Below, one piece after another: positions 8,283 to 15,955 of a stretch of 15,955 nt of DNA. Under the pieces are notes generated by a model. It saw only the letters and a program-made list of their open reading frames with translations, did no database searches and had not been told where the DNA came from. The translations under genes were made by a program, and so were the position numbers. Origin of the DNA: Trichomonas tenax (Eukaryota; Parabasalia; Trichomonadida; Trichomonadidae); NCBI GenBank assembly GCA_023091735.1, contig JALKBU010001141.1:1-15955 (forward strand), in the 5' to 3' direction. Within the stretch, counting starts at the first letter, position 1; each line of letters begins with the position of its first letter.

Positions 8283-8616
8283 CCTCCTTGGTTGCCTCGG
8301 TGATTTCCCAACAACAGCATATGTCTGCTTCTGCGGACCATGCGCCATTGCTTCGAATTCAGCCATGTTGAGATCAGAGGAATGCGGCTTCTGCCACTTA
8401 TGCATGCTTGAGAGCCCATTCTGGGTCCGCCAGACAATCCACGCATGCAAGCACATGGCAAGGAACTATTTTGGTGACTGCTGTGCCTTAGCTTTCTGCA
8501 CACCATGTTTTGTTATCCAGGACCAGCGTGAACTCAAGCTTGGACAAGTCAGCGCTCCACCAACAGAATTCTACTTCAGTGAACAGAGAACAGTCAACCA
8601 GCCACTCGCTAAGTAA
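8263..8616 (+). CDS. PLAC8-family cysteine-rich protein; 5' end unresolved
   Basis: PLAC8 proteins are small, cysteine-rich, membrane-associated proteins linked in plants and animals to cell size or number control and metal handling; their molecular activity is unsettled. The frame runs 117 codons from just after an in-frame stop (8260-8262) to TAA. Counting from 8263, the first Cys cluster is GCLGDF...CFCGPC (10-27), the second is ECGFCHLC (40-47), and the hallmark block has C73 C74 ... C79 xx C82 followed by VIQDQRELK (84-92). This covers the whole usual domain (about 100 residues). No ATG precedes the first Cys cluster in frame; the first in-frame Met (8365) would cut the domain in half. 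Either a short first exon is spliced on (see the candidate at 7833) or the copy is 5'-broken. The uninterrupted frame, GC well above its flanks and TAAA at the stop argue for a living gene. Confidence 0.75.
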   Translation, partial: APEHKYSLLGCLGDFPTTAYVCFCGPCAIASNSAMLRSEECGFCHLCMLESPFWVRQTIHACKHMARNYFGDCCALAFCTPCFVIQDQRELKLGQVSAPPTEFYFSEQRTVNQPLAK

Positions 8617-9593
8617 ACTGATCTTTGATTTCTAAAGTTTCGAATTAATATATACTTTGCTTTTTCTGTTTTACATTTGTTGTATATTCATTGTTTTCTG
8701 AGATTGATATAATATGCTAATCGAAGCATAATGGAGTGGTGTTGATCATGTATAATATCGATTAAAGTGTTTGCGATATTTGATATCAACTTACAAGCGA
8801 TTGCAGAATGTTATGATTCATGATAATTATGTTTGCTTTGATGAAATATCATTAAAAACTTTTGTGACAAATACTTAATATACATTCATCTGTATGATGA
8901 AAATAACAATGGTAATGAATTCTGAATCATTTTCTTCAATGAAGAAACATTTTAGACAATACCCAGTTCTGCCGTAGTTCGTACTTCCACTGTTTAATTT
9001 GCGAGAGAAATTTTTATCGATAAAGGACTGGAAGAATGTGTGCTTGCCCATATAGATTCATCTAAAAAAGGTGTTTCAATCAACGCAAGTAATCATTTAA
9101 CTGCAAGTTTCGATTACATTTTTTGAAATGAATCTAAGGAAGAAAAAATTTCATTTCCAGAAATATCTGAACGTTTCGAGAATAGATTTGACACCAAATT
9201 AATGTATAAAGTGATCGTGTTGTAATTTATTATATTTAACCAAAATATCGAATACAATTTCAAAAATGTGTAAATGTGTGAATAAACAAACATAGAGGAG
9301 TTAAAATGCAATGAAATAAGTTTGTTGAAGTATTACAAACAATGAATTTGTGAAATTGAATTCATTTTGCTAATTCTTCAAATCAAGCATTGAATATGTG
9401 ATAAAACTAATTGCATGGAAAAATATATTAAAAGTAATGATTAACAGAATCAAATTTTGCATTATTTTCACAAGACAATTTATATTTATAAGTGTTGGCT
9501 GAAAATTTAATCACAAAAAGGTGGCATATCAAAAGAAATGAATATTTCATAAACAAAATAAAACTCGAAATAATTTTAAACGTACACAACAAA
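8617..9593. other. AT-rich spacer upstream of the SxIP gene
   Basis: Apart from a possible broken reading frame (8998-9225) I see nothing in it. The last 100 bases before 9594 form the 5' region of the next gene: an A-rich leader with TCATA at 9547-9551, which fits the initiator consensus but lies 45 nt from the ATG, farther than usual. Confidence 0.55.
8998..9225 (+). pseudogene. possible broken coding remnant
   Basis: One frame gives 42 codons (FAREIFIDKGLEECVLAHID...) up to an internal TGA at 9124-9126, then 32 more codons to TAA at 9223-9225. The composition looks more protein-like than the surrounding AT-driven frames. The part reading GLEECVLAHIDSSKKGVSIN is vaguely reminiscent of the DNA-binding region of pogo/Tc5-type transposases, but no catalytic segment is seen and the likeness is weak. 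Upstream, the same frame has further stops (8953-8955 and 8995-8997). It could equally be chance. Confidence 0.2.
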
Positions 9594-11270
9594 ATGTTTG
9601 AAAGACGCGAATCTCTCTCATCTTCGAGAATTCCAAGGAAATCCATCACCAGCCAGTTCGCCAGTGGTACAGCAAACAGCAGAACCGCACTTACAGCGCG
9701 TAGTTCCGCAGAAAATAACGTAATTCAGAAACTTGACCCAGTAAAGAGAGAGATTTGCAAGGTTAAGCCGACAAGAGCCAGTATGTCTAAGAGAGCACTC
9801 CCAGAATCGCTGTCTGAACACACCAAAATCGTTGGAAATACAAAAGAATTAGATCAATTATTCAACTATTGCAAGTCAATTGCCAGTGAATACTTCTCAG
9901 ACAAGGTTGTTAAGCACCTTTTCCCTTCAGCTTTTAGTCCATCACAAGCATCAAGAATCTCTTTCATGAGTACGAACTCTAGAGAGTCCATTTCCAGTGT
10001 GAGCAAGATACCTATGTCCAGGAAGTCATCCATCGCATCTCTTGCTAACCAAGATGGCTCATTCTCACTTAATTCTGGATTTAAGCTTCTTAATTCGCTT
10101 TTAACAACGAATCCAAAGCAGATCCTTGCTTTGACAGACTTCTGCGTCCTCTATTGCTCCCTCGTCATCTCCATTTGCGATGCAAAGAATGTTGAACATG
10201 CTTTTCAGTTTTTGGAGCAATTCTTCACACTTGAGATCAAGCGCACAGCTGAATTCAGCGTTCTTTTGCAAGTTCTCTTCCACGCCGGCTATGACGGCTC
10301 TCAGTTCCGTGATCAGGGGATCAAAACGATCTCAAACGTCATAAAACTCGACGAGTCGCTTAAAGAGAGAGTTATCAATGTCTCAACAAGCTCTGATTCG
10401 CAGATCCACAATCTTTGCGAAGCTGTTCTCAAGGAGTCAGGAATAGAGTCTTCGAAGCCATCATTCAGGACGATTCCTCCAACAGCAGACGAAACACAGA
10501 CAATAGAGATCCTTATGGGCGCCATCGACTTGATGAGTGACTCTGTGATGCCTGAGAATCAATCTGTTATATTCAGGAATTATGCACAGACGATGCTTAG
10601 ATTCTCGCAGTCTTCTTCACTCCTCAACATCGCTGCCACATGCTTGACAGCTTTCTTCCAAGAGAAGAATGAAAACATTCAACCAGAAGTACTCTCAGAA
10701 GTTCTTTCTCTCTGCTTTTCTATCAGCTGCGGTGATATCTTCCTTGAAGGTGATGATTCATTCGAAGCTCAAGAATCAATCAAAGGATTGATGGAGTCCT
10801 CAATTCAAAGCACACCAACAAACATCCTCATTAAGTCTCTTTGCTCCATCATTCAGCAGTCATCTGGCAACAAACTTCTCTTTGTTTTAGATACAATGAA
10901 GGCCTCAGATAACATTTATACAGCAGCAAAAGAAGAATTACAGCCAATTAGTGATGCAATGAACTCTTTCCATCCAAATGTTAAAGTTCCAGAGTTCCTT
11001 CCTCAATCTTCAACGCCAGATGTTGAATCAATTGTCAGCATCGAAAGCACAGAGTCTATTTCCGTCGAAGAGAGCGTGAAGAGACTTTTAGACGAGAGAA
11101 CAGTCTGCGAAGAAATCATTAGAATCGTGAGAAGCTCCAAGAACGGAAACTTCGACGAATATCCAGAATATCTCAGATCGACGCTCGCAGCAGCTTGGAA
11201 TGAAGCATCTCCAGTTCCAGATGTCGATGAACTCATTGAAGAAGCAAAGATTATTCTCGGCGATTTCTAA
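9594..11270 (+). CDS. SxIP-motif, Ser/Arg-rich plus helical-repeat protein, 558 aa; candidate microtubule plus-end protein
   Basis: No exact family is recognised, but the layout suggests a microtubule plus-end-tracking protein. Residues 1-155 are basic and rich in Ser, Arg and Lys, and carry two SxIP motifs (SRIP at 11-14, SKIP at 137-140) inside Ser/Arg runs, the context in which SxIP binds the EB1 C-terminal domain. Residues 160-455 are alpha-helical. NPKQILALTDFCVLYCSLVI (173-192) and the following helices to about 280 recall the spacing of TOG-domain helices in XMAP215/CLASP proteins, though this is a visual impression. Residues 470-490 are Ser/Glu-rich and acidic, and the tail (490-558) is helical. 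The frame is open upstream of 9594 but contains no ATG there, so the ATG at 9594-9596 is the first possible start. The stop TAA is followed by T; a TAAA lies about 25 nt downstream. It is tail to tail with the LRR gene, 238 bp apart. Confidence 0.85.
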   Translation: MFERRESLSSSRIPRKSITSQFASGTANSRTALTARSSAENNVIQKLDPVKREICKVKPTRASMSKRALPESLSEHTKIVGNTKELDQLFNYCKSIASEYFSDKVVKHLFPSAFSPSQASRISFMSTNSRESISSVSKIPMSRKSSIASLANQDGSFSLNSGFKLLNSLLTTNPKQILALTDFCVLYCSLVISICDAKNVEHAFQFLEQFFTLEIKRTAEFSVLLQVLFHAGYDGSQFRDQGIKTISNVIKLDESLKERVINVSTSSDSQIHNLCEAVLKESGIESSKPSFRTIPPTADETQTIEILMGAIDLMSDSVMPENQSVIFRNYAQTMLRFSQSSSLLNIAATCLTAFFQEKNENIQPEVLSEVLSLCFSISCGDIFLEGDDSFEAQESIKGLMESSIQSTPTNILIKSLCSIIQQSSGNKLLFVLDTMKASDNIYTAAKEELQPISDAMNSFHPNVKVPEFLPQSSTPDVESIVSIESTESISVEESVKRLLDERTVCEEIIRIVRSSKNGNFDEYPEYLRSTLAAAWNEASPVPDVDELIEEAKIILGDF

Positions 11271-11348
11271 TATATCTTGTGTTTATTTTTTTTTAAATCT
11301 TCATCTGTTGTATTTTCTTATTGGACAAAAGTGCGCAATCGTCCTTTA

Positions 11349-11361
11349 TTTGACATGTAAA
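11349..11361 (-). repeat. recurring near-palindrome TTTACATGTCAAA, copy 4
   Basis: Exact 13-bp copy, reading TTTGACATGTAAA on the plus strand, in the tail-to-tail spacer (11271-11508) between the SxIP gene and the LRR gene. Unlike the other three copies it is not upstream of a gene in the window. It is followed directly by GTGTCAATT, so that TTGACA and TGTCAA form an inverted pair. Confidence 0.5.
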
Positions 11362-11508
11362 GTGTCAATTTTTTAAAATGCCATGATACCAAAAAACAGA
11401 TTGTAGCAGAAATGCTAATTCAATATTTTAACTTGCTATATGCTCAATAATAGAATATGCATGAATTCAAAATTACAGTCATTTAAAAACACATAAAATA
11501 CACATCTT

Positions 11509-14148
11509 TTATATATTGAGATTTCTATCTCTTTCCATTATTTCTTTTGCTCTCGCGTAGTTCTTGTCAGACTCGAAAACCGAAGACACATTAGGGTTCT
11601 GGCTCATATCCATAACAGTTTTATGCTGTCGTGAAACAACTTCGTTCATTTCTGCAATATTTCGTTCTCTTTGCTCGAATAAAGATTTGATGATAGAGAC
11701 GAGTTTATGCAATTGATTCAGTTGTCCTTCTATGTCATCTTCTGTTAGCTGTGTGAAAGATCCAATGTTGGGGAATGTCGTGAGTTCTTTTCTAACAGCA
11801 TTGAGAATTCTTCTCTGCTTTTGTAACAATGTTTCACTCTCAGATGCAACAGCAATTGATTTCTCAGGATATAAATCAAGTCTGAGCTTTGGCATCGTCA
11901 TGAAATACTTTATTTCAGGGATTCCCAATCCATTTAATATCTCATTCACAGAATCAATAATTTTTGCTGCTTTTTCTGCATTTGTTAATGTGTTAAACCT
12001 TGGATTTTCAGTGACTTTCTGTAAATCTGAAAGATTGTTCTTGATTTCATTCAGCTTGCTCATGTTCAACGAATTTTCGCTGTTGAGCCTAATTTTAGCT
12101 GATTCCAAAGCTTGAATTTTGCTATTTACATCCTCAAAGACTTTGTTTTTATTTTGAAGCTCATTTTTAAGACTTTCTAATTGAGCTTCATTTTCTTTAT
12201 TTCTATCTTCAAGTAATGCAATGTTTTCTTTACATGAATCTTCAATATCATTGAGCTCTTGATTTCTTAACTTAAGCTTAAAGTTTTCTTGTCTAATTTT
12301 CTCATTGGCATCTTCAATTTTGTCTTTTTCAGCTTCCAGACTTTCGATTTTTTTATCTTTTTCACTAATTATTTTTTCAAGTTTATCCATGTTCTTGATC
12401 AATACTTTATTTACACTATCAGCATCTAAAAGTTGATTGTATTTCTTTTCCATGTCCTTGTGTTTCTTTGCGAGAGTGTTGAATATCTCATCATCTGTTT
12501 GCTTTGACATTTCAATTTTCTTCATTTTTTCTTTGTTTTCTTTGAATTTTTTAACCATCTCATTGAAGTCTTCTTTTGTTTTTTCTGTCTCTTTGAGCTC
12601 TCCGTCTCTCATTTCTTTCAGCTTTTCATAAACATCGTATAAGCGTTTGAGTTTTCTTTCGAGTTTTTCTTTTTCTTTGCTTTCATTTTTGATCTGTTGA
12701 TTTGCATCATTTAGTTTCTGTGTTAAATCATCAATAATTGATTGTTGTTTATTGTATTTCACTGTGTATTTCTCCATAAGCTTTTGATTCTCATCAGAAT
12801 GCTGATCATTCAATTCATCAATTATCATTTGAGCTGTTTGTTTATCGCTTTTTAGATTCTGTATTTGTGTTTCCAAAGCATACATATCATTGTTTCTTTT
12901 AAGTTCATCTCGAAGTCTTTCTTCATTTTCGATTGATATTGATGACAAATGATTATATTGGTCACCAAGGAGTATTCTCATCTTAGCGAATTCTTCTAAA
13001 AAGTTGGCATTCTTTTGTTCAAATTCTGTTTTTGCATCATTCAATTCGGATTTCAAATTTTGATTATTGAGATTGAGTGCAGCAATAGTTCTTATTGCAT
13101 CTGCTTTAAACAATTCTAGTTCTTCGATTTTGTTTTGCAATTGCTGCTTTTCATGATTCACTTTCTTAATCTCTTTATGCGCATTCTTAGCAATTGTTTT
13201 CTGCATTATATCTGATTCAAGTAATTTATTTTTCAATGTTTTAACTTTGTAGTATTCTGGACTATCAGGTTCTTCATCAGAAACGTCGGAATTCTCAGAC
13301 TGAAGTCTCGAGATTGTTTCTTTTTGTGTTAGCGATTCAGATCTAAGAACAGAAAGCTCTGTGAGTAATTTGTCTCTTTCATTTCGCGTCGAGTTCAAAA
13401 GTTTTGAAAGTTTGTGGAAATCATCATTTTGATCTTGTTGCGTTTTAATTCTTTCATTTGAAGTCTCAAGTTTGAGCCGTGTCTCTTTCAGCTGTGTTTG
13501 GTATTCAACAAGCTTCTCTTTGAGTTCTTCGTATTTTTGTTGAAGATTAAAATTATTTTCGGCTTTTGATGGCGTAATATTTGTTCCATATTGTTTTTGA
13601 GCATCTACACGCATATCTTCGTAAATCTCTTCACGATTAATAACATGAATTTGCGGTAAAAATGAGATTAGATATAAAATTTCGTTCTCTTCGCGTCCAT
13701 ATGGGTTGTTTGTGATATCAAGGCTCAGAAGAGTGATATTATTGATTAATTTTCTGTATTCATCGTAATTTGAAATTTTATTTGATCTCAAGCTCAAAAA
13801 TTTTAACGATTTTAATTGTTTTATTGTAAGTGGAATACTTTCAATCTTGTTGTTATTGAGAATAATCGTCTCTAAATCGATCAATTTTGTTAAAGGAGTA
13901 AAATCTGAAATCGAATTCCATGACAAGTTGACTTTTTTTAATTTTAACAAGGAAGTAATATTTTTGATACTATTTATATTATGACCAATAAGTGATAGTT
14001 CTCTAATATGAGTATAACGAAATATTCTTTCGAGATTTGTGATTTTTTTCATTGATGGACTATAGTCATAGATAGCAATTCGAACGCTGTTCTCATTTGC
14101 GTCAGGATTCCTTTCTTTCAGGAAGCTGTCGTTGAAAGAAAGGGTCAT
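11509..14148 (-). CDS. leucine-rich-repeat and long coiled-coil protein, 879 aa; LRRCC1/VFL1-like architecture
   Basis: Probably a cytoskeletal scaffold. Residues about 38-150 contain SDS22-type leucine-rich repeats: IRELSLIGHNINSI (48-61), LKKVNLSWNSISDF (70-83), LETIILNNNKIESI (92-105), LKFLSLRSNKISNY (115-128) and a final ITLLSLDITNNPYG with a cap ending FLPQIHVINREEIYED. From about 200 to 700 the protein is an almost uninterrupted charged coiled coil (E/K/N/Q-rich heptads). Residues 700-879 hold shorter helices. N-terminal LRRs plus a long coiled coil are the layout of LRRCC1 and Chlamydomonas VFL1, which act at centrioles and basal bodies; other LRR/coiled-coil proteins share it, so the assignment is an inference. 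The start ATG (14146-14148) has TCACA about 5-9 nt upstream. The stop is followed by A, giving a TAAA signal. Confidence 0.88.
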   Translation of the reverse strand: MTLSFNDSFLKERNPDANENSVRIAIYDYSPSMKKITNLERIFRYTHIRELSLIGHNINSIKNITSLLKLKKVNLSWNSISDFTPLTKLIDLETIILNNNKIESIPLTIKQLKSLKFLSLRSNKISNYDEYRKLINNITLLSLDITNNPYGREENEILYLISFLPQIHVINREEIYEDMRVDAQKQYGTNITPSKAENNFNLQQKYEELKEKLVEYQTQLKETRLKLETSNERIKTQQDQNDDFHKLSKLLNSTRNERDKLLTELSVLRSESLTQKETISRLQSENSDVSDEEPDSPEYYKVKTLKNKLLESDIMQKTIAKNAHKEIKKVNHEKQQLQNKIEELELFKADAIRTIAALNLNNQNLKSELNDAKTEFEQKNANFLEEFAKMRILLGDQYNHLSSISIENEERLRDELKRNNDMYALETQIQNLKSDKQTAQMIIDELNDQHSDENQKLMEKYTVKYNKQQSIIDDLTQKLNDANQQIKNESKEKEKLERKLKRLYDVYEKLKEMRDGELKETEKTKEDFNEMVKKFKENKEKMKKIEMSKQTDDEIFNTLAKKHKDMEKKYNQLLDADSVNKVLIKNMDKLEKIISEKDKKIESLEAEKDKIEDANEKIRQENFKLKLRNQELNDIEDSCKENIALLEDRNKENEAQLESLKNELQNKNKVFEDVNSKIQALESAKIRLNSENSLNMSKLNEIKNNLSDLQKVTENPRFNTLTNAEKAAKIIDSVNEILNGLGIPEIKYFMTMPKLRLDLYPEKSIAVASESETLLQKQRRILNAVRKELTTFPNIGSFTQLTEDDIEGQLNQLHKLVSIIKSLFEQRERNIAEMNEVVSRQHKTVMDMSQNPNVSSVFESDKNYARAKEIMERDRNLNI

Positions 14149-14152
14149 TCTT

Positions 14153-14157
14153 TGTGA
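14153..14157 (-). promoter_or_regulatory. initiator-like element TCACA
   Basis: TCACA on the minus strand fits TCA(+1)Y(T/A). It ends 4 nt before the ATG of the LRR/coiled-coil gene, at the short leader distance typical of trichomonads. A one-mismatch relative of the recurring element (TTTACCTGTCATT, 14180-14192) lies about 30 nt upstream of the ATG. Confidence 0.5.
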
Positions 14158-15740
14158 ATTAATAAACGTAAATTATGATTTTACCTGTCATTAAAATCGT
14201 CAAAAACACCATTACACAATGAGTATTTTCGCATTTTATCTATATACACATATGTAATACATCCTAGTATATATATTTATAATATTTATACATTTATATA
14301 ATTCATACAAATTTTCAAAAATAGTTTTTTATTTATTTTTTGAATTTTCTTTGTTTCAACAAATTATGCATCACTAAATATATTTTTCATCTATTTAAAT
14401 GAAGATTGAGTCAATTGGTTGAAATGCAATACAATGAAATAAATCTCAAACAAAAAATCGGATTTTTGCCATAATGCTGATGCTCAATTTTGATGCCAAA
14501 AATTGAAAAGTAACGTCTGATGCTCATGATTTTAAAAATCATTACAAATATATAGCATTTTTTTTAAAAACCTTTACGGTGATAATATAGCAAAAATGAT
14601 GTAAATATCACGACTTTTTGGGTGAACATTTAATCATGTTTAGTAGCCCCTTAATGCCAACATAGAATTTAATTCTATGTCTTATATATATATCTAAAAG
14701 GATTTGATACTTGACGGGTAATTTTACGTTGCCAAAAAAGTGGAAAAAGACGACTATTTTCCCCAAGATGCAACTTTTTTTGCAAAATAAGGTTCGAAAA
14801 TTTTGACGATTATTTTTTTTCCAAAGTGGGCTATATTCTTGAATCATCTATATACATCAAACAAGTGACTTCTGAAACCAAATAGTTTGATAGTTAAATC
14901 GTGTTAAATCTGATATTTGTCGAAATCTAATTTCGATATTCTCCAACAATTCATATTTGACCTATAATATTTTAGAGTATAAAAATTTAGTATCATTGTA
15001 ACAACATATAAATGATTCATCTATTGTTGTCGGTAATTGGTATTTTATCAAAATTTAAAGTATATCTAAAATGGAATATTATTCAATATAAATAAGTGTA
15101 CAGTAGTTCCAACAATAAATATATTAGTGAGTTATGGTTATATTGGTTTAAGTCAGATTATATAATATGATTATTTGAAATTATTACTAAATTATTAATT
15201 TTCCAGATATAATGGTTGTGACATGCTTTTCTATAGGTGCTTCATAGGATATTGACGTTAATTTGTTGCAATTTTCAATTTTGAAATAATCAATATGTGA
15301 TTAGAAAGAAAAAATTGTAACAATGCATTCGTTCAATATATATTATATTTAAATTGAGATTTTATACATTGGGATCTCATTTAGGTTAAGAATTATTGAT
15401 TTCTTTGTTAAATAAAAAATCTGTTAAACAGCAAAGTGTGTATGGAAGACAAAATGTATGATAATATATTTGATTATCTTCATGTTATATGAACATAGCG
15501 GTGGTGCATAATAAAAGCAATGCTATTGTGGGGAAAATGAAGATCATTTTGCATAAAAGTGACACTTCACAATGTCAAAATGCCATCATATAGCTCTATA
15601 TATATGATTTATATGCATATTAGCAAAGTATGATATATAGTATTATATGTATATAATCTATCATATATATCTTTGAGTCATTATATCGCTTATGTGAAAA
15701 TTTGTCCAATATATAACTCCTCCGACATCAGTTAGTAATT

Positions 15741-15791
15741 AGATGTTCGCATAATCCACGACTACGCCGTGACTTCTGCGAACATCTTTTT
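15741..15791 (+). other. long hairpin followed by a T run; possible small structured RNA
   Basis: Left arm AGATGTTCGCA (15741-15751) pairs perfectly with TGCGAACATCT (15777-15787). Inside, AA/TT and CCACG... pairs (15757-15760 CACG with 15768-15771 CGTG) extend it to an imperfect hairpin of 47 nt with a small loop. It is markedly GC-richer than the surrounding DNA. Five T residues (15787-15791) follow on the plus strand, the arrangement of a Pol III end. It matches no RNA family I recognise. It could also be a mobile-element end or a recombination site. Confidence 0.4.
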
Positions 15792-15826
15792 AAATATATT
15801 TACAGAATTAATTTTACAAGTTAGGT

Positions 15827-15834
15827 CCCCCCCC
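15827..15834 (+). repeat. C8 homopolymer
   Basis: Eight C in a row inside strongly AT-rich DNA, 36 nt after the hairpin T run. It may be a sequencing-sensitive site. Confidence 0.8.
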
Positions 15835-15940
15835 ATATAGAAAATAAATTTTTGAATTACTTACAAAAATTAACGTTAAAATTAATTTTGGAATTCCTGA
15901 TTTTATAAAATGTATTCAGTTTTGAAAATAATTTATGACA

Positions 15941-15955
15941 AACTAACTAACTAAC
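15941..15955 (+). repeat. (AACT)n microsatellite at the window end
   Basis: Three full AACT units plus AAC, running off the end of the window. On the other strand this reads GTTAGTTAG. The true length is unknown because the window stops inside it. Confidence 0.8.

Larger units (their letters stand above)
14149..15955. other. long AT-rich region without a gene
   Basis: About 1.8 kb with no supported coding sequence. The longest open frames are short and look composition-driven. Distinct pieces are a palindrome at 14660-14680 (ACATAGAATT, spacer T, AATTCTATGT), a tract of TATA-rich DNA at 15590-15670, a GC-richer hairpin at 15741-15787, a C8 run at 15827-15834, and an AACT microsatellite at the end. 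Confidence 0.6.

Noticed and set aside
8111..8506. Minus-strand frames across the PLAC8 gene
   Set aside because: They are antisense shadows of the PLAC8 frame. The plus strand carries the conserved Cys clusters.
9492..9593. Upstream extension of the SxIP gene
   Set aside because: It opens with GTG and contains no in-frame ATG. Its composition is A-rich and leader-like, so the gene starts at 9594.
14660..14680. 10-bp palindrome ACATAGAATT/AATTCTATGT as a protein-binding site
   Set aside because: Single copy, almost entirely A/T, and far from any gene start. There is no support beyond symmetry.
14608..14847. 79-codon minus-strand frame in the right-hand AT-rich region
   Set aside because: Composition-driven, no motif, no initiator and no context supporting a gene.

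Overview
The window looks like a piece of an AT-rich, compact, flagellate protist genome. A parabasalid (Trichomonas/Tritrichomonas type) is the best guess. The large genes are uninterrupted. Several stop codons run straight into TAAA, which doubles as the trichomonad poly(A) signal. Two genes carry a TCAYW initiator-like element within about 20 nt of the ATG. The beta-tubulin is eukaryotic and carries Tyr at the position conventionally numbered 167. No database comparison was possible, so the taxon is an inference.

Layout, left to right. (1) The first 239 codons of a beta-tubulin gene on the minus strand, cut by the window edge. (2) An AT-rich spacer, then a minus-strand gene for a 295-residue seven-helix membrane protein. 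(3) A divergent intergenic region, then a plus-strand gene for a 967-residue Fused/STK36/TIO-type protein kinase with a helical-repeat tail. (4) 76 bp further on, tail to tail, a minus-strand gene for a 471-residue all-helical protein. Directly upstream of it on the same strand is a tRNA-Leu(CAG) gene whose T arm is unusual. (5) A plus-strand PLAC8-type cysteine-rich gene whose open frame has no ATG. A short upstream exon joined by a GTATGT...AG intron would supply one. (6) A spacer with a faint broken reading frame. (7) A plus-strand gene for a 558-residue protein with two SxIP (EB1-binding type) motifs in a basic, Ser-rich N-terminal half, followed by helical segments that recall TOG arrays. 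(8) Tail to tail with it, a minus-strand gene for an 879-residue protein with N-terminal leucine-rich repeats and a long coiled coil, the architecture of LRRCC1/VFL1 basal-body proteins. (9) About 1.8 kb of very AT-rich DNA without a gene. It holds a GC-richer 47-nt hairpin followed by a T run, a C8 tract and an (AACT)n repeat at the very end, which may be a contig end.

Taken together, four of the seven protein genes (beta-tubulin, Fused-type kinase, SxIP protein, LRR/coiled-coil protein) point to microtubules, flagella or basal bodies. Whether that grouping is more than chance cannot be judged from one window. The strongest points for follow-up are the SxIP protein, a 13-bp near-palindrome (TTTACATGTCAAA) present four times in the spacers, the start-less PLAC8 frame with its candidate intron, the irregular tRNA-Leu that also occupies the upstream region of a protein gene, and the terminal hairpin.
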